This document shows positions 52,027 through 62,500 of a DNA stretch of 64,000 bases, in pieces. The stretch lies in the NCBI RefSeq assembly GCF_900090315.1, contig NZ_FMHZ01000002.1:4992501-5056500 (forward strand), in the 5' to 3' direction. Numbering within the stretch: position 1 is the stretch's first letter; each line of letters begins with the position of its first letter. The DNA is from Micromonospora citrea (GTDB lineage Bacteria; Actinomycetota; Actinomycetes; Mycobacteriales; Micromonosporaceae). Both the position numbers and the translations under genes were made by a program. The notes beneath the pieces are model-generated. The model was not told the DNA's origin. It was given only the letters and a program-made list of their open reading frames with translations, and did no database searches.

Positions 52027-53326
52027 GCGTCCGGGGCCGGACGACCCGGACACCGCCCGCCGGGTCGGCGAACCGCCGAAGGACACCGGCTACGGGCGGT
52101 CGGCGTACGAGCGGGACCGGGCCCGGGTGCTGCACTCGGCCGCGTTCCGGCGGCTCGCCGCGAAGACCCAGGTGCACACCGCCGGCACCGACGACTTCCT
52201 GCGTACCCGGCTGACCCACTCGCTGGAGGTCGCGCAGATCGCCCGGGAGATGGGCGCCCGGCTGGGCTGCGACCCCGACGTGGTGGACACCGCCGGGCTC
52301 GCCCACGACCTGGGGCACCCGCCGTTCGGGCACAACGGCGAGGACGCGCTCGACGAGTTGGCCGCCGGCTGCGGCGGCTTCGAGGGCAACGCGCAGACGC
52401 TGCGGGTGCTGACCCGGCTGGAGGCCAAGGTGGTCGCCCCGGACGGCACGTCCGCCGGCCTCAACCTCACCCGCGCCTCGCTCGACGCGGTCAGCAAGTA
52501 CCCGTGGCCCCGCCGCCCCGGCACCCGCAAGTTCGGGGTGTACGCCGACGACCTGCCCGTCTTCGGCTGGCTGCGGGCCGGGGCCCCGGCCGGCCCGCCC
52601 GCGTCCGGCGGCGGTGACGCGCGGCGCTGCCTGGAGGCGCAGGTGATGGACTGGGCCGACGACGTCGCGTACTCGGTGCACGACGTCGAGGACGGCATCC
52701 ACGGCGGGTACGTCGCGCTGCGGCTGCTCGACGACCCAGACGAGCGGGCGGCGCTCTGCGCCGACGTCGCGGCCACCTACTCCGGCGAGTCCCCGGCCGA
52801 CCTCGACGAGGTGCTGCGGGAACTGCTCGGCGATCCGGTGCTCGCGCCGCTGGCCGGCTACGACGGCAGCCACCGCGCGCAGGCCGCGCTGAAGGCGACC
52901 ACGAGCGTGCTGACCGGCCGGTTCGTGTCGACCGTGGTGGCGGCCACGCGGGAGCGGCACGGCCCCGGCCCGCACCGCCGGTACGCGGCCGACCTCGTGG
53001 TGCCCCGGCCGACCCGGGCGCGGTGCGCGCTGCTCAAGGGCATCGCCCTGCGGTACGTCATGCGCCGCCCCGGCGCGGAGGACCGCTACCGGCGGCAGCG
53101 GGAGGTGCTGGCCGAGCTGGTGCACGCCCTGGCCGACCGGGCGCCGGAGGGGCTGGACCCGGTCTTCGGCCCGCTCTGGCGGGCCGCGCCGGACGACGCC
53201 GCCCGGCTGCGGGTGGTGATCGACCAGGTCGCCTCGCTGACCGACCCGGCGGCCGTGGCCTGGCACGAGCGGCTGGTGCGTGCCCCGGGGCGAGGGGGAA
53301 TGGGCGGCCCGAGCAAGTTAGGTTAG
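52016..53326 (+). CDS. dgt: Deoxyguanosinetriphosphate triphosphohydrolase-like protein
   Basis: A 436-residue HD-domain dNTPase, expected to hydrolyse dGTP or other dNTPs to the nucleoside and triphosphate. The HD motifs are in [19 protein letters not shown] and [37 protein letters not shown] is the third metal-linked motif. The GTG at 52016 lies inside the VOC gene. The order ppdK-dgt-dnaG is seen in other actinobacteria. Its stop codon is part of the iron box for the next gene. Confidence 0.92.
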   Translation: MGTERPGPDDPDTARRVGEPPKDTGYGRSAYERDRARVLHSAAFRRLAAKTQVHTAGTDDFLRTRLTHSLEVAQIAREMGARLGCDPDVVDTAGLAHDLGHPPFGHNGEDALDELAAGCGGFEGNAQTLRVLTRLEAKVVAPDGTSAGLNLTRASLDAVSKYPWPRRPGTRKFGVYADDLPVFGWLRAGAPAGPPASGGGDARRCLEAQVMDWADDVAYSVHDVEDGIHGGYVALRLLDDPDERAALCADVAATYSGESPADLDEVLRELLGDPVLAPLAGYDGSHRAQAALKATTSVLTGRFVSTVVAATRERHGPGPHRRYAADLVVPRPTRARCALLKGIALRYVMRRPGAEDRYRRQREVLAELVHALADRAPEGLDPVFGPLWRAAPDDAARLRVVIDQVASLTDPAAVAWHERLVRAPGRGGMGGPSKLG

Positions 53327-53333
53327 CCTAACC
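53318..53333 (+). promoter_or_regulatory. IdeR/DtxR-type iron box
   Basis: TTAGGTTAGCCTAACC matches the first 16 bases of the IdeR consensus (TTAGGTTAG.CTAACCTAA). It includes the dgt stop codon (TAG at 53324-53326) and ends 3 bases before the siderophore-interacting protein ATG. IdeR with iron should block this start. Confidence 0.88.
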
Positions 53334-53336
53334 AGC

Positions 53337-54173
53337 ATGACGGAGCGCCCGAAGAAGGTCACGTCCGCCCGCGTACTGCGCACCGAGCGGCCCACCCCCC
53401 ACCTGATCCGGCTCGTGCTCGGCGGCGAGGAGCTGACCGGCCTGCCCGTGGGCGAGTTCACCGACCACTACATCAAGATCGTATTTCCGGTGTCGGGCGT
53501 CGACTACCCGAGCCCCATGGACCTCGCCGCGATCCGGCGTGAACTGCCGCGCGAGCAGTGGCCCCGGCTGCGGGCCTACACGGTGCGCGCCTGGGACCCG
53601 CTGGCCGGGGAGTTGACCGTCGACGTCGTGCACCACGGCGACGAGGGGCTCGCCGGGCCGTGGGCCGCCGCGCTGCGCCCCGGCGACCCGGTGCGTTTCG
53701 TCGGCCCCGGCGGCGCGTACGCCCCGAGCCCCGACGCCGACTGGCACCTGCTCGTCGGCGACGAGAGCGCGCTGCCGGCGATCGCCGCCGCCCTGGAGCG
53801 GCTGCCGGCCGGCGCCCCGGCGCTCGCGTTCGTCGAGGTCGCCGACCCGGCGGAGGAGCAGCCGCTGGCCAGCCCGGGCGCGGTGCGCCTGACCTGGCTG
53901 CACCGGGGCGACCGCCCGGTCGGGCAGGCGCTGGTCGCGGCGGTCCGCGACCTGGAGTTCCCGCCCGGCGAGGTGCACGCCTTCGTCCACGGCGAGGCCA
54001 CCTTCGTCAAGGAGCTGCGCCGGCTGCTCCGGGTGGAGCGCGGCGTCCCGCGCGACCGGCTCTCCATCTCGGGCTACTGGCGCCGGGGCATGGACGACGA
54101 GGGCTGGCGCGCCACCAAGCCCGACTGGAACCGCCAGGTCGAGGCCGAGGAGTCCGCCGCCGTCCCGGCCTGA
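53337..54173 (+). CDS. Siderophore-interacting protein (FAD-dependent ferric reductase)
   Basis: A 278-residue protein of the siderophore-interacting (ViuB/YqjH) family, which uses FAD and NAD(P)H to release iron from siderophores. The FAD-binding motif RAYTVRAWDP near residue 80 is followed by VDVVHHGDEGLAGPWA and VRFVGPGGAYAPSP. The C-terminal SIP domain includes ISGYWRRGMDDEGWR. The ATG at 53337 abuts the IdeR box; no ribosome binding site is seen, so the mRNA may be leaderless. No siderophore biosynthesis gene is in the window. Confidence 0.93.
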   Translation: MTERPKKVTSARVLRTERPTPHLIRLVLGGEELTGLPVGEFTDHYIKIVFPVSGVDYPSPMDLAAIRRELPREQWPRLRAYTVRAWDPLAGELTVDVVHHGDEGLAGPWAAALRPGDPVRFVGPGGAYAPSPDADWHLLVGDESALPAIAAALERLPAGAPALAFVEVADPAEEQPLASPGAVRLTWLHRGDRPVGQALVAAVRDLEFPPGEVHAFVHGEATFVKELRRLLRVERGVPRDRLSISGYWRRGMDDEGWRATKPDWNRQVEAEESAAVPA

Positions 54174-54248
54174 CCGGCCGCCCGGTGGGGTTCCTGCGAT
54201 AACCGCGTGCGTCGCCCCCGCGCCCAGCAGGATGGGCGGGGGGTGACC

Positions 54249-55886
54249 ATGAGCGAGCAGGTACGCGACCACGCGCCGGCCGTCGGCAGGGTCGACCGGG
54301 TGGTGCTGGCGCTCAGCGTCGGCGGCGTGCTGGCCGTGGTGGCGTGGGGCGTGCTGGCCCGCGGTTCCCTGGCCGGCTTCGGCGAGTCCGGCCTGGCCTG
54401 GGTGATCGACACCTTCGGGTGGTTCTTCGTCGTGGCCGCCGACGCCTTCCTCGTGCTCTCGGTGGTCATCGCCGCGACGAGGTTCGGCCGGATCCGGCTC
54501 GGCGCCGACGACGACGAACCGGAGTTCAGCACGCTGGCCTGGGTGGCCATGATGTTCAGCGCCGGGATGGGGATCGGCCTGGTCTTCTTCGCCGTCGCCG
54601 AACCCATCCAGCACTACGCGACGCCGCCGCCGGCCACCGGCGTCGCGGCGCAGACCGGCGCGGCCGGTGCGACGGCGATGCAGTACACCCTCTTCCACTG
54701 GACCCTGCACCCCTGGGGGATCTACGCGCTCGTCGCGCTCGCGTTGGCGTACTCGACCTTCCGCAAGGGCCGGGAGAACCGCATCTCGGCCGCCTTCCGC
54801 CCCCTGCTCGGGCGGCGTGCCGACGGCGCGGCCGGCCGCGCGATCGACCTGCTGGCCGTCTTCGCGACCGTGTTCGGCTCGGCGACCAGTCTCGGCCTCG
54901 GCGCGCTCCAGGTCGCCGCCGGCCTCGACCTGGTGGCGGGGGTTCCGGACACCACCACGGTGGAACTGGTGGTGATCGGCGCGCTCACCCTGGCCTTCGT
55001 GATCTCCGCCTTCTCCGGGCTGCACCGGGGCATCAAGTGGCTCTCCACCACCAACGTGCTGTTGGCGGTGCTGCTGATGCTCTTCGTCTTCGTGGTCGGG
55101 CCGACCGTCTACACCCTGGAGGTGCTGCCGGCCTCGGTCGGCGACTACCTGAGCAACCTGGTCTTCATGTCCACCCGCACCGGCGCGTTCTCCGACCCGT
55201 CGTGGCTCGGCTCCTGGACGATCTTCTACTGGGCGTGGTGGATCTCGTGGGCGCCCTTCGTGGGCACCTTCATCGCCCGCATCTCCCGGGGCCGCACCGT
55301 CCGGCAGTTCCTCGTCGGGGTGCTGCTGGTGCCGAGCGGGGCCAGCGCGGTCTGGTTCGCGGTGATGGGCGGCAGCGCTCTGCGAGCGCAGGCCACCGGC
55401 GCCAGGGATCTCGTCGCCGACGTCGGCGCGGGCACCGAGCAGGCCCTCTTCGGCCTGCTGGACGGGCTGCCGTTGGCGTCCCTGACCAGCGTGCTGGCGA
55501 TGGTGCTGATCGCGCTGTACTTCGTCACCAGCGCCGATTCGGCCTCGCTGGTGCTCGGCTCGCTGACCTCCCGGGGGGCGCTGCGCCCGCACCGCGCGCT
55601 GGTGGTGGTCTGGGGGGTGCTGATCGGCGCGGTCGCCGCCGTGCTGCTGCTCGTCGGCGGGCTGGACGCGTTGCAACAGGCGACGATCCTGGTCGCGCTG
55701 CCGTTCGTGGTGGTCATGCTCGGCCTGGCCGTCGCGCTGGTCCGCGAGATGGCCCGCGACCCGGCGGTCAACCCGCCCTCCCGGGTACGCCGCTCCGGCC
55801 TGGCCGCCGCGATCCGGGCCGCCCGCTCGTACGACGAGGAGGACCCGCCGCCGGTGCGGCGCTACCTGCGGCGCCGCCCCCGCTGA
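54249..55886 (+). CDS. BCCT family transporter
   Basis: A 545-residue membrane transporter of the betaine/choline/carnitine family with about 12 hydrophobic segments. The family motif is [21 protein letters not shown], followed by [19 protein letters not shown] and the later [25 protein letters not shown] (glycine in the middle of the motif) is typical of H+-coupled choline carriers (sodium users have other residues). The ATG at 54249 is preferred; GTG at 54243 is also possible. The substrate is probably choline or glycine betaine. It stands between SIP and dnaG without a partner. Confidence 0.92.
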   Translation: MSEQVRDHAPAVGRVDRVVLALSVGGVLAVVAWGVLARGSLAGFGESGLAWVIDTFGWFFVVAADAFLVLSVVIAATRFGRIRLGADDDEPEFSTLAWVAMMFSAGMGIGLVFFAVAEPIQHYATPPPATGVAAQTGAAGATAMQYTLFHWTLHPWGIYALVALALAYSTFRKGRENRISAAFRPLLGRRADGAAGRAIDLLAVFATVFGSATSLGLGALQVAAGLDLVAGVPDTTTVELVVIGALTLAFVISAFSGLHRGIKWLSTTNVLLAVLLMLFVFVVGPTVYTLEVLPASVGDYLSNLVFMSTRTGAFSDPSWLGSWTIFYWAWWISWAPFVGTFIARISRGRTVRQFLVGVLLVPSGASAVWFAVMGGSALRAQATGARDLVADVGAGTEQALFGLLDGLPLASLTSVLAMVLIALYFVTSADSASLVLGSLTSRGALRPHRALVVVWGVLIGAVAAVLLLVGGLDALQQATILVALPFVVVMLGLAVALVREMARDPAVNPPSRVRRSGLAAAIRAARSYDEEDPPPVRRYLRRRPR

Positions 55887-56126
55887 CCCGCGCGCCGAAA
55901 GCAGCGAGCGGCAGGCGCTCGACACCCTGCTCGCCGCCATGCCGGGGCGGGGTGACCCGGCCGAGGCCGCCGGCCGGCGGCGGCCGCCCGGGGAGTAGCG
56001 CCGGTCGCGGCGACCGACCGGCCGCGCCGGCCGCGCCCGCGAGTGGGCCCGGTGGAGCGCACGACCTCCCCCGGCGTCGCGCCGCCGACCGGGCAGGGCA
56101 GGATGTACGACGAGGGGGTGGCGGAC

Positions 56127-57995
56127 ATGGCTGGGCGGATCCGGGACGAGGACATCGCGCTGGTCCGGGAGCGCACCTCGATCGCGGACGTCATCTCCGA
56201 GACGGTGACCCTGAAGTCGGCCGGCGGCGGCAACCTCAAGGGCCTGTGCCCGTTCCACGACGAGAAGAGCCCGTCGTTCAACGTCTCGCCCGCCCGCAAC
56301 GTCTGGTACTGCTTCGGCTGCGGCGCCGGCGGCGACGCGATCAAGTTCCTGATGGACGCGGAGCACCTGAGCTTCGTCGAGTCGGTCGAGCGGCTCGCCG
56401 CCCGGGCCGGCATCCAGCTGCGCTACGTCGAGGGCGACTCCGCCGCGCCCCGGCCCCGCCCGCAGCAGGGGCAGCGGCAGCGCCTCGTCGCCGCGCACGC
56501 CGCCGCCGTCGACTTCTACCGCGCCCAGCTCACCACGGCCGGCGCGCGCCCGGCCCGGGAGTTCCTGGCCCGGCGCGGCTTCGACCGGGCCGCCGCCGAG
56601 CGCTACGGCTGCGGGTTCGCCCCGGACGCCTGGGACCTGCTCACCAAACACCTGCGCCAGCAGGGCTTCACCCACGACGAGCTGGTCACCGGAGGGCTGT
56701 CCCGGCCGTCGCGCTCCGGCACGCTGATCGACCGGTTCCGCCGCCGGCTGATGTGGCCGATCCGCGACATCACCGGCGACGTCATCGGCTTCGGCGCGCG
56801 GAAGCTCTTCGACGACGACGACGGCCCGAAATACCTCAACACCCCCGAGACGCCGATCTACAAGAAGTCGCACGTCCTCTACGGCATCGACCAGGCCAAG
56901 CGGGAGATCGCCAAGCAGGGCAAGGTGGTGGTCGTCGAGGGCTACACCGACGTGATGGCCTGCCACCTGGCGGACGTGCCGACGGCGGTGGCGACCTGCG
57001 GCACGGCGTTCGGCGCCGACCACATCGCCGTGCTGCGCCGGGTGCTCTTCGACAGCGACGAGCGGGCCGGCGAGATCATCTTCACCTTCGACGGGGACGC
57101 CGCCGGGCAGAAGGCCGCGCTGCGGGCGTTCGAGGACGACCAGCGCTTCGTCGGGCGCACCTTCATCGCGGTCAGCCCCGACAACATGGACCCGTGCGAC
57201 CTGCGCCTGGCCAAGGGCGACATGGCGGTCCGCGACCTGGTCGCCCGCCGCGAGCCGCTCGTCGACTTCGCGCTGCGCCACGTGATCAACCGGTACGACC
57301 TCGACACCGTCGACGGCCGGGTGGAGGCGATGCGCCGGGCCGCGCCGCTGGTCGCCAAGATCAAGGACCGGGAGAAGCGCCCGGAGTACGTCCGCAAGCT
57401 CGCCGGCGACCTCGGCATGGAGATCGAGCCGGTGCAGCGGGCCGTGCTGGCCGCCGGATCCGCCCCCACCGGCCGGGACGCCCCGCCGCCGTCCCGGCCC
57501 GCCCCGGCCGAGCCGGTCGTCGACAACCCGCAGTCGATGGTGGAGCGGGAGGCGCTCAAGCTCGCCCTCCAGGAACCCGTGCTGGCCGGGCCGATGTTCG
57601 ACGCGGTCGAGGCGTCCGAATACCGCCACCCCGTGCACGTGGCGGTGCGGGCGGCGGTCGCTGCCGTCGGCGGGGCCGCCACGGCGACCGGCGGCGCGGT
57701 CTGGATCGAGTCGGTCCGCGACGCCTGCGAGGACCTCGCGGCCCGGGCGCTCGTGGGCGAGCTGGCCGTCGAGCCGCTGCGCATCGACGGGGAGCCCGAC
57801 CCGCGCTACGTCTCGGTCACCATGGCCCGGTTGCAGTGGGGCTCGGTGACCGGCCGGATCAGGGATCTGAAGTCCCGGATCCAGCGGATCAACCCGGTCA
57901 ACAACAAGGACGAGTACTTCGCCGCCTTCGGCGAGCTGCTCTCGCTGGAGCAGCACGCCCGGGCGTTGCGCGAGCAGGCCGCGGGAGGACTGTAG
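56127..57995 (+). CDS. dnaG: DNA primase DnaG
   Basis: A 622-residue primase that makes RNA primers for replication. The N-terminal CHC2 zinc finger is [12 protein letters not shown] to [13 protein letters not shown] near residues 40-65. The TOPRIM catalytic core is [16 protein letters not shown] and [17 protein letters not shown]. The C-terminal part (from about 450) is the DnaB-binding domain. The ATG at 56127 is preceded by GAGGGGG; ATG at 56103 and 56043 are in frame. The gene after it starts one base past the stop, so they are coupled. Confidence 0.96.
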   Translation: MAGRIRDEDIALVRERTSIADVISETVTLKSAGGGNLKGLCPFHDEKSPSFNVSPARNVWYCFGCGAGGDAIKFLMDAEHLSFVESVERLAARAGIQLRYVEGDSAAPRPRPQQGQRQRLVAAHAAAVDFYRAQLTTAGARPAREFLARRGFDRAAAERYGCGFAPDAWDLLTKHLRQQGFTHDELVTGGLSRPSRSGTLIDRFRRRLMWPIRDITGDVIGFGARKLFDDDDGPKYLNTPETPIYKKSHVLYGIDQAKREIAKQGKVVVVEGYTDVMACHLADVPTAVATCGTAFGADHIAVLRRVLFDSDERAGEIIFTFDGDAAGQKAALRAFEDDQRFVGRTFIAVSPDNMDPCDLRLAKGDMAVRDLVARREPLVDFALRHVINRYDLDTVDGRVEAMRRAAPLVAKIKDREKRPEYVRKLAGDLGMEIEPVQRAVLAAGSAPTGRDAPPPSRPAPAEPVVDNPQSMVEREALKLALQEPVLAGPMFDAVEASEYRHPVHVAVRAAVAAVGGAATATGGAVWIESVRDACEDLAARALVGELAVEPLRIDGEPDPRYVSVTMARLQWGSVTGRIRDLKSRIQRINPVNNKDEYFAAFGELLSLEQHARALREQAAGGL

Positions 57996-58532
57996 ATGGG
58001 ACTGTTCCGCCGCAGGCCGAAGCTGCCGCCGGCCGACCGCCCGCCGCTGGCCACCGACGAGCGGGTGCTCGCCTGGGCCGCGGCCGGCAACGGCGAGGGC
58101 GGCGGCGTGGTGGTGGCCAGCAACCTCGGGCTCTGGCTGCCCGGCCGGGCGCACCGGCTGGGCTGGCACGACATCCTCAAGGCGGTGTGGTCCGGCCGGG
58201 AGCTGGCCGTCACGCCGGCGGAACGGATCGCCGAACGCGACGGCTATCTGGTGGTGGCGGACGGCCCCGCCGAGACCCACCTGCTGCTCGACCCGGGGGA
58301 GCTGCCGCACCAGGTGCGGCAGCGGGTCACCGGCTCGGTGGCGTACACCCGGCACCACCCGGTGCCCGGCGGCGCCGGCCGGATCGCCGCCCGGCGGGTG
58401 CCCGGCGTGGACGGTCTGACCTGGACGGTGCGCCTCGACCCCGGCACCCCGGCGGACGACCCGGACGTGCTCGCCGAGACCGACCGCCTCGTGGCCGAGG
58501 CCCGCGCCGCCACCGCCCCGGCGGACGCCTGA
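57996..58532 (+). CDS. Hypothetical protein, coupled to dnaG (178 aa)
   Basis: A 178-residue soluble protein with no recognised domain. It starts immediately after the dnaG stop, with GGGAGGA as ribosome binding site. The sequence is rich in Arg and Ala, with VVVASNLGLWLPGRAHRLGW and WHDILKAVWSG as the most regular stretches. Function is unknown; linkage to dnaG is seen in this window only. Its 3' end, with the stop codon, is duplicated exactly once. Confidence 0.75.
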   Translation: MGLFRRRPKLPPADRPPLATDERVLAWAAAGNGEGGGVVVASNLGLWLPGRAHRLGWHDILKAVWSGRELAVTPAERIAERDGYLVVADGPAETHLLLDPGELPHQVRQRVTGSVAYTRHHPVPGGAGRIAARRVPGVDGLTWTVRLDPGTPADDPDVLAETDRLVAEARAATAPADA

Positions 58533-58558
58533 CCGCCACCGCCCCGGCGGACGCCTGA
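58507..58558. repeat. Exact 26-bp tandem duplication of a gene's 3' end
   Basis: 58507-58532 (last codons and stop of the preceding gene) and 58533-58558 are identical 26-base units. The second copy has its own in-frame-looking TGA but is not translated. Confidence 0.95.
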
Positions 58559-58568
58559 CCGGCGCCGG

Positions 58569-59546
58569 TCAGCCGCTGCGGTAGAACCGGGCCGCGCCGG
58601 GGTGCAGCGGGATCGGGTCGGTGCCGGCGGCGCTCTGCCGGGTGAAGTTGCCCCCCTCCGGGTGCACGCTGACCAGGTCGGCCTGATAGGTGAAGAGCAG
58701 CCGCGTCAGGTCGTACGCCAACTGGTCCGGCATGTCGGCGCTGACCAGGATGATGTTCGCCACCGTGACCGTCGGCGTGCCGCGCCTGGTCTTGTAGACC
58801 TCCTTCGGCAGCTCCGCCGTCGTGTAGACCGCGCCGTACTTCGCGGTGAGCGGCTCGATCAGGTCGGCGATCGGCAGCAGCGCGAACTTCCCCGGCGCGC
58901 TGGCCAGCAGGTCGGCGACGCCCGGGGTGGGCAGGCCGCCGGCGAAGAACATCGCGTCGAGGGTGCCCGCGCGCATCCGCTTCACCGTCTCGGGCAGCGA
59001 CAGGGTGGCGCGGCGGACGTCCCTGTCGGGGTCGAGCCCGGCGGCGGTCAGCAGCCGCCCCGCGACGATGTCCGTGCCCGACTTCGGCGAACCGGTGGAG
59101 ACCCGCTTGCCACGCAGCTCCGACAGCTTCCCGATCTTGGCGTCGACGCGGACGATCACGTGGGTGTAGTTGCTGTAGACGCGGGCCAGCGCCCGTACCC
59201 GCTGGGGCTGCCCCTCGAAGGCCCCGCGTCCCTGGGCGGCGTCCGCCGCGGTGTCCGCGAGACTGAAGGCGATCTCCATGTCGCCGCTGGCCAGCCGGTT
59301 GATGTTCTCCACCGACGCGCCGGTCGGTTCGGCCCGGGCCTCGTAGCCGGGCAGGTGCCGGCTGATGATGTCCGCGTAGCCGCCGCCGAGCTGGTAGTAG
59401 ACGCCGGTGGTGTTGCCGGTGGCGAGGAAGATCCGCCCGCCGTGCCACGGCTGCGGGCCCTCGTCCTCGGCGCCGCAGCCGGCGGCGGCGAGCACGGTCA
59501 CGCCCACCAGCAGACCCGCCAGCAGCCGGGACAACCGTCCGGTCAC
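58569..59546 (-). CDS. TAXI family TRAP transporter binding protein 2
   Basis: A 325-residue lipoprotein of the TAXI (TRAP-associated extracytoplasmic immunogenic) family. The lipobox is LAAAGCGAE near residue 23. TAXI signatures are FLATGNTTGVYYQLGGGYAD, EPTGASVENINRLASGDMEI and VSTGSPKSGTDIVAGRLL. It would capture a small organic acid and deliver it to a TRAP permease. It is the last gene of the operon. The start GTG (59546) overlaps the roadblock stop by four bases. It is close in layout to the TAXI protein at 62.5-63.5 kb, so the operon has two binding proteins. Confidence 0.93.
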   Translation of the reverse strand: MTGRLSRLLAGLLVGVTVLAAAGCGAEDEGPQPWHGGRIFLATGNTTGVYYQLGGGYADIISRHLPGYEARAEPTGASVENINRLASGDMEIAFSLADTAADAAQGRGAFEGQPQRVRALARVYSNYTHVIVRVDAKIGKLSELRGKRVSTGSPKSGTDIVAGRLLTAAGLDPDRDVRRATLSLPETVKRMRAGTLDAMFFAGGLPTPGVADLLASAPGKFALLPIADLIEPLTAKYGAVYTTAELPKEVYKTRRGTPTVTVANIILVSADMPDQLAYDLTRLLFTYQADLVSVHPEGGNFTRQSAAGTDPIPLHPGAARFYRSG

Positions 59547-59938
59547 GACCGGACCGCCGGTTCCAGCGCCTCCGCCACCCGCTGGACCAGCATGGCGGTC
59601 TCGTAGCCGACCTGGCCCAGGTCGCAGCCCGGCGCGGCCAGCACCCCGACGAGCGCACGCTCACCGACCGCCATCACCAGCAGCACGCCGCCGTCCATGT
59701 CGACGATCTGCTGGCGTACCCGGCCGGCGGACATCAGCCGGGCGGCGCCGACGGTCAGGCTGGCCAGGCCGCTGATCACGGCGGCGAGCTGGTCGACCTG
59801 ATCCGTCGCGAGGTGGGGCGACGCCGCCAGGCGCAGCCCGTCGCCGGAGACCGCGAGGGCGTGCGACACGTCCGGCACCTGCTCGGCGAAGTTGGCCAGC
59901 AGCCAGTCGAGGCCGGCGCTCGCGGAAGGGTGGTTCAT
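59543..59938 (-). CDS. Roadblock/LC7 domain protein
   Basis: A 131-residue roadblock/LC7 protein of the type seen in actinobacterial conservons (CvnB). LDWLLANFAEQVPDVSHALAV, then DGLRLAASPHLATDQVDQLA and VVISGLASL-like AAVISGLASLTVGAARLM are conserved. It is expected to act as a GTPase-binding or signalling partner. In conservons it is followed by a DUF742 protein and a small GTPase; here neither is in the operon. Its gene overlaps the kinase gene by four bases and the second TAXI gene by four bases. Confidence 0.9.
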   Translation of the reverse strand: MNHPSASAGLDWLLANFAEQVPDVSHALAVSGDGLRLAASPHLATDQVDQLAAVISGLASLTVGAARLMSAGRVRQQIVDMDGGVLLVMAVGERALVGVLAAPGCDLGQVGYETAMLVQRVAEALEPAVRS

Positions 59939-62439
59939 GTGGTTCTCCTGGTGGGTGTCGTCTGCTGGGTACGCGACGCGGCGGCCACGCCCTCGGAGAG
60001 CGCGGACAGCCTCGACCGCACCGTCTCAGGATCGAGCAGGTCGTCCTTCGGACGCGGCGCGGGGACGTCGTGCAGGGCGGCGGGCAGCTGGCTGCCCCGG
60101 GTGCGCCGGGGCAGCCCGGCTCCGGTGACGCCCGGGGCGGCCGGCGACGGGGGTGGGCCCGCCGGCTGCGGCGGTGGCGTGGGCTGCGCGGGTGTCATCG
60201 GGTGCGTCGCTCCCATCGGTGGGCGACCGGCGGTCGGTGCCCCGAGCACGGGCAACGCGACCGTCGGCGCGCGGTGGACGCTGGTCATGTCGGCCGGATA
60301 GGCCGGGCGGCCGGCCACCGGCGCCGGCGGGGACGCCGCGGCGGAGCGCGGTTGGAACCAGGCGGTCGTGCCGGCCATCGCGTCGACCGCCGGCCGGCCG
60401 GCGGTCGGCACGGACATCGGGATGGTGGCCGGGCCGCCGCCCGGGGCGGCGCCGGCCACCGGCCGGCCGAGGCCGGCGGTGGGGTCCGTGGCGGGACGCG
60501 CGGCCACCGCCTCCATCCGGGTCAACACCGACTCCGGGATGTCCACCTGCGCCACGGTGCCCGCGCCGGTGTTGTGCAGTTGTACGCGTACCCCGTGCCG
60601 CGCCGCCAGGTGCGACACCACGTGCAGGCCCATGCTGCCGGCCGCCGCGCTGGACAGCGTCGCCGGCATCCGGAGCCGTTCGTTGATCGCCCCCAGGCGG
60701 TTGTCGCCGATGCCGATGCCCTGGTCGTGCACCCGCAGCGTCAGACCGTCGATCGTGCGCCGGCCGTCGACGTGCACATGGGTGTGCGGTGGGGAGTAGA
60801 CGGCGGCGTTCTCCAGCAGCTCGGCGAGCAGGTGCACCAGGTTGCCGACGGCGGCGCCGTCCACCGCCACGGCGGGCACGTCGACGTCGACCCGGGGATA
60901 GTCCTCGATCTCGGACGCCGCGGCCCGTACGACGTCGGCCAGCAGGTGTGCGCCCTCCTGCGCGCGTCCGGGCTCGCCGCCGGCGAGGACCAGCAGGTTC
61001 TCGCCGTTGCGCCGCATCCGGGCGGCGAGGTGGTCCAGCGCGAAGAGCCGGGACAGCGCGTCCGGGTCGGTCTCCTCCCGTTCGAACTCGTCGAGCAGCC
61101 GCAACTGCCGGGTGATCAGGGTACGGATGCGCCGGGCCAGCGCCTCGACCATCCGGGTCACGTCCATGCGCAGCTCGGCCTGCTCACCGGCCAGCCGCAG
61201 CGCGGCCTGGTTCACGGTGTCGAAGGCCTCGGCCACCTGGGCGATCTCGTCGCGTCCCTGTCGGATGCCGGCGGTGATCCGGCTCGCCTCACCCTCGCCC
61301 GGCGCGCCGCCGCCCGCCGAGATCGCGGTGATCCGCTCGGGCAGCTCGCGGTGGGCCATGGCCAGCGCGGCGGCCCGCAGCCGGCGCAGCCGGCGGCTGG
61401 TGCGCACGGCGAGCAGCACGGCGGTGATCAGTGACGCCAGCGCGACGGCGGTGGTCGCGCCACCGGTCACCAGGGCGCGCCGCTCGGCGTCCCGGGCCAG
61501 CTCGACCGCCTGCCGGTCGAGGTTCTCGGACAGCTCGCGGCCGAGCAGGTTGTAGCGGCGGATCGCGCCGCTCTGCGCCACGTACCAGGCGTCGCCGTCG
61601 GCCCGGAGCCCGGCCGGTTCGGCCTCGGCGTTGAGGGCGCTGTCCCGCATCCGCCGGGCCGTGGAGACGTCGTTGCCCGCCACCAACCGGGTGTACGCGT
61701 CCGCCGACCGCCGGCCGGCGATCCGCGAGAACTCGGCCTGGCGCTGCTCCTGGGCGCCGCGCAGCTGGCCGAGGCGGACCAGCTCGCCGTCGACCAGCGC
61801 CCCACGGACGAAGACGGTCCGCAGCAGGTCGCGTTCCAGGGCGGCGAGGTGTTCCTGGGCGGCCACCGTCGCCACCTCCCGCGCCCCGTTGGCCAGGCCA
61901 CGGTCGCGGAGCTGGGCGGGCAGCGCGTCGGCGACGGCGAGCAGCGACTCGACAAGCGCCAGGTAGGTCGCGTCGGCGGTGGTGGCGCCCAGCGCGGTCT
62001 GGCGGGCCGGGGCGAGCCGGTCGAGCTGCGCGTCGGCGCCGTCGAGCACCTGGTCGAGGTCCGGGGCGGCGCGGCGGGCGTCCCGGCTGGCGCCCCGGTA
62101 CCGCTCGACGGAGGTGTCGACCCGCCGTCGTTGCGCGTCGACGAGGGGACGGCCGGTCGAGCCGCCCCGCTGGCGCAGCGCCGCCGTCTCGCCGAGTTCC
62201 CGCTCCAGCTCGTGCACGAGGCGCACGGTGGCCGTGGCGGTGCCGGCCAGCACCCGGGCCCGGTCGGCGTCGGCGGAGGCGTCCAGGGCGGTGGCGGTCT
62301 GGGTGGCGCCCAGCACCACCAGGCCGATCGTGGCCACCAGGATGGGCGCGAGCAGTTGGGTGCGTACTGACCAGAGCCGGTCGGTGTGGTCGGCGGAGCG
62401 GTTGTGCCGGCGCACGCGGGCGGGGTCGGGGAGCGACAC
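59935..62439 (-). CDS. Sensor histidine kinase with nitrate/nitrite-sensing domain (CvnA-like)
   Basis: An 834-residue membrane sensor. A first membrane segment at about residues 27-48, a periplasmic nitrate/nitrite sensing-like helical domain (about 60-315) and a second membrane segment (about 322-345) are followed by HAMP (about 346-430). The kinase part has the helix with LDHLAARMRRNGENL near residue 470, N-box LLENAAVY near 543, G1 VHDQGIGIG near 573 and G2 GSMGLHVVSH near 602. The last 180 residues are a Pro-rich linker. It resembles conservon kinases (CvnA), not classical two-component kinases. No response regulator is near. Confidence 0.88.
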   Translation of the reverse strand: MSLPDPARVRRHNRSADHTDRLWSVRTQLLAPILVATIGLVVLGATQTATALDASADADRARVLAGTATATVRLVHELERELGETAALRQRGGSTGRPLVDAQRRRVDTSVERYRGASRDARRAAPDLDQVLDGADAQLDRLAPARQTALGATTADATYLALVESLLAVADALPAQLRDRGLANGAREVATVAAQEHLAALERDLLRTVFVRGALVDGELVRLGQLRGAQEQRQAEFSRIAGRRSADAYTRLVAGNDVSTARRMRDSALNAEAEPAGLRADGDAWYVAQSGAIRRYNLLGRELSENLDRQAVELARDAERRALVTGGATTAVALASLITAVLLAVRTSRRLRRLRAAALAMAHRELPERITAISAGGGAPGEGEASRITAGIRQGRDEIAQVAEAFDTVNQAALRLAGEQAELRMDVTRMVEALARRIRTLITRQLRLLDEFEREETDPDALSRLFALDHLAARMRRNGENLLVLAGGEPGRAQEGAHLLADVVRAAASEIEDYPRVDVDVPAVAVDGAAVGNLVHLLAELLENAAVYSPPHTHVHVDGRRTIDGLTLRVHDQGIGIGDNRLGAINERLRMPATLSSAAAGSMGLHVVSHLAARHGVRVQLHNTGAGTVAQVDIPESVLTRMEAVAARPATDPTAGLGRPVAGAAPGGGPATIPMSVPTAGRPAVDAMAGTTAWFQPRSAAASPPAPVAGRPAYPADMTSVHRAPTVALPVLGAPTAGRPPMGATHPMTPAQPTPPPQPAGPPPSPAAPGVTGAGLPRRTRGSQLPAALHDVPAPRPKDDLLDPETVRSRLSALSEGVAAASRTQQTTPTRRTT

Positions 62440-62468
62440 TCGGGCCTTCCGGGGGTGGGTCGGGAGGG

Positions 62469-62500
62469 TGCCGGGTCCGGGGCGTCGCCCGGACCCGGCA
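62469..62500 (-). terminator. Strong hairpin between TAXI-1 and kinase genes
   Basis: A perfect 13-bp stem (62469-62481 with 62488-62500) and 6-base loop lie 8 bases after the TAXI-1 stop. It could be a terminator or attenuator that lowers expression of the signalling genes relative to the transporter. Confidence 0.7.

Noticed and set aside
55887..55998. Possible short peptide end ([25 protein letters not shown]) after the BCCT gene
   Set aside because: No start codon or ribosome binding site is available in that frame; could be a remnant but cannot be supported.
53328..58358. A 1,676-codon minus-strand frame opposite SIP, BCCT and dnaG
   Set aside because: Composition is Arg/Gly/Ala/Pro without fold-like hydrophobic pattern; it lies opposite clear genes, so it is an artefact of GC-rich coding.
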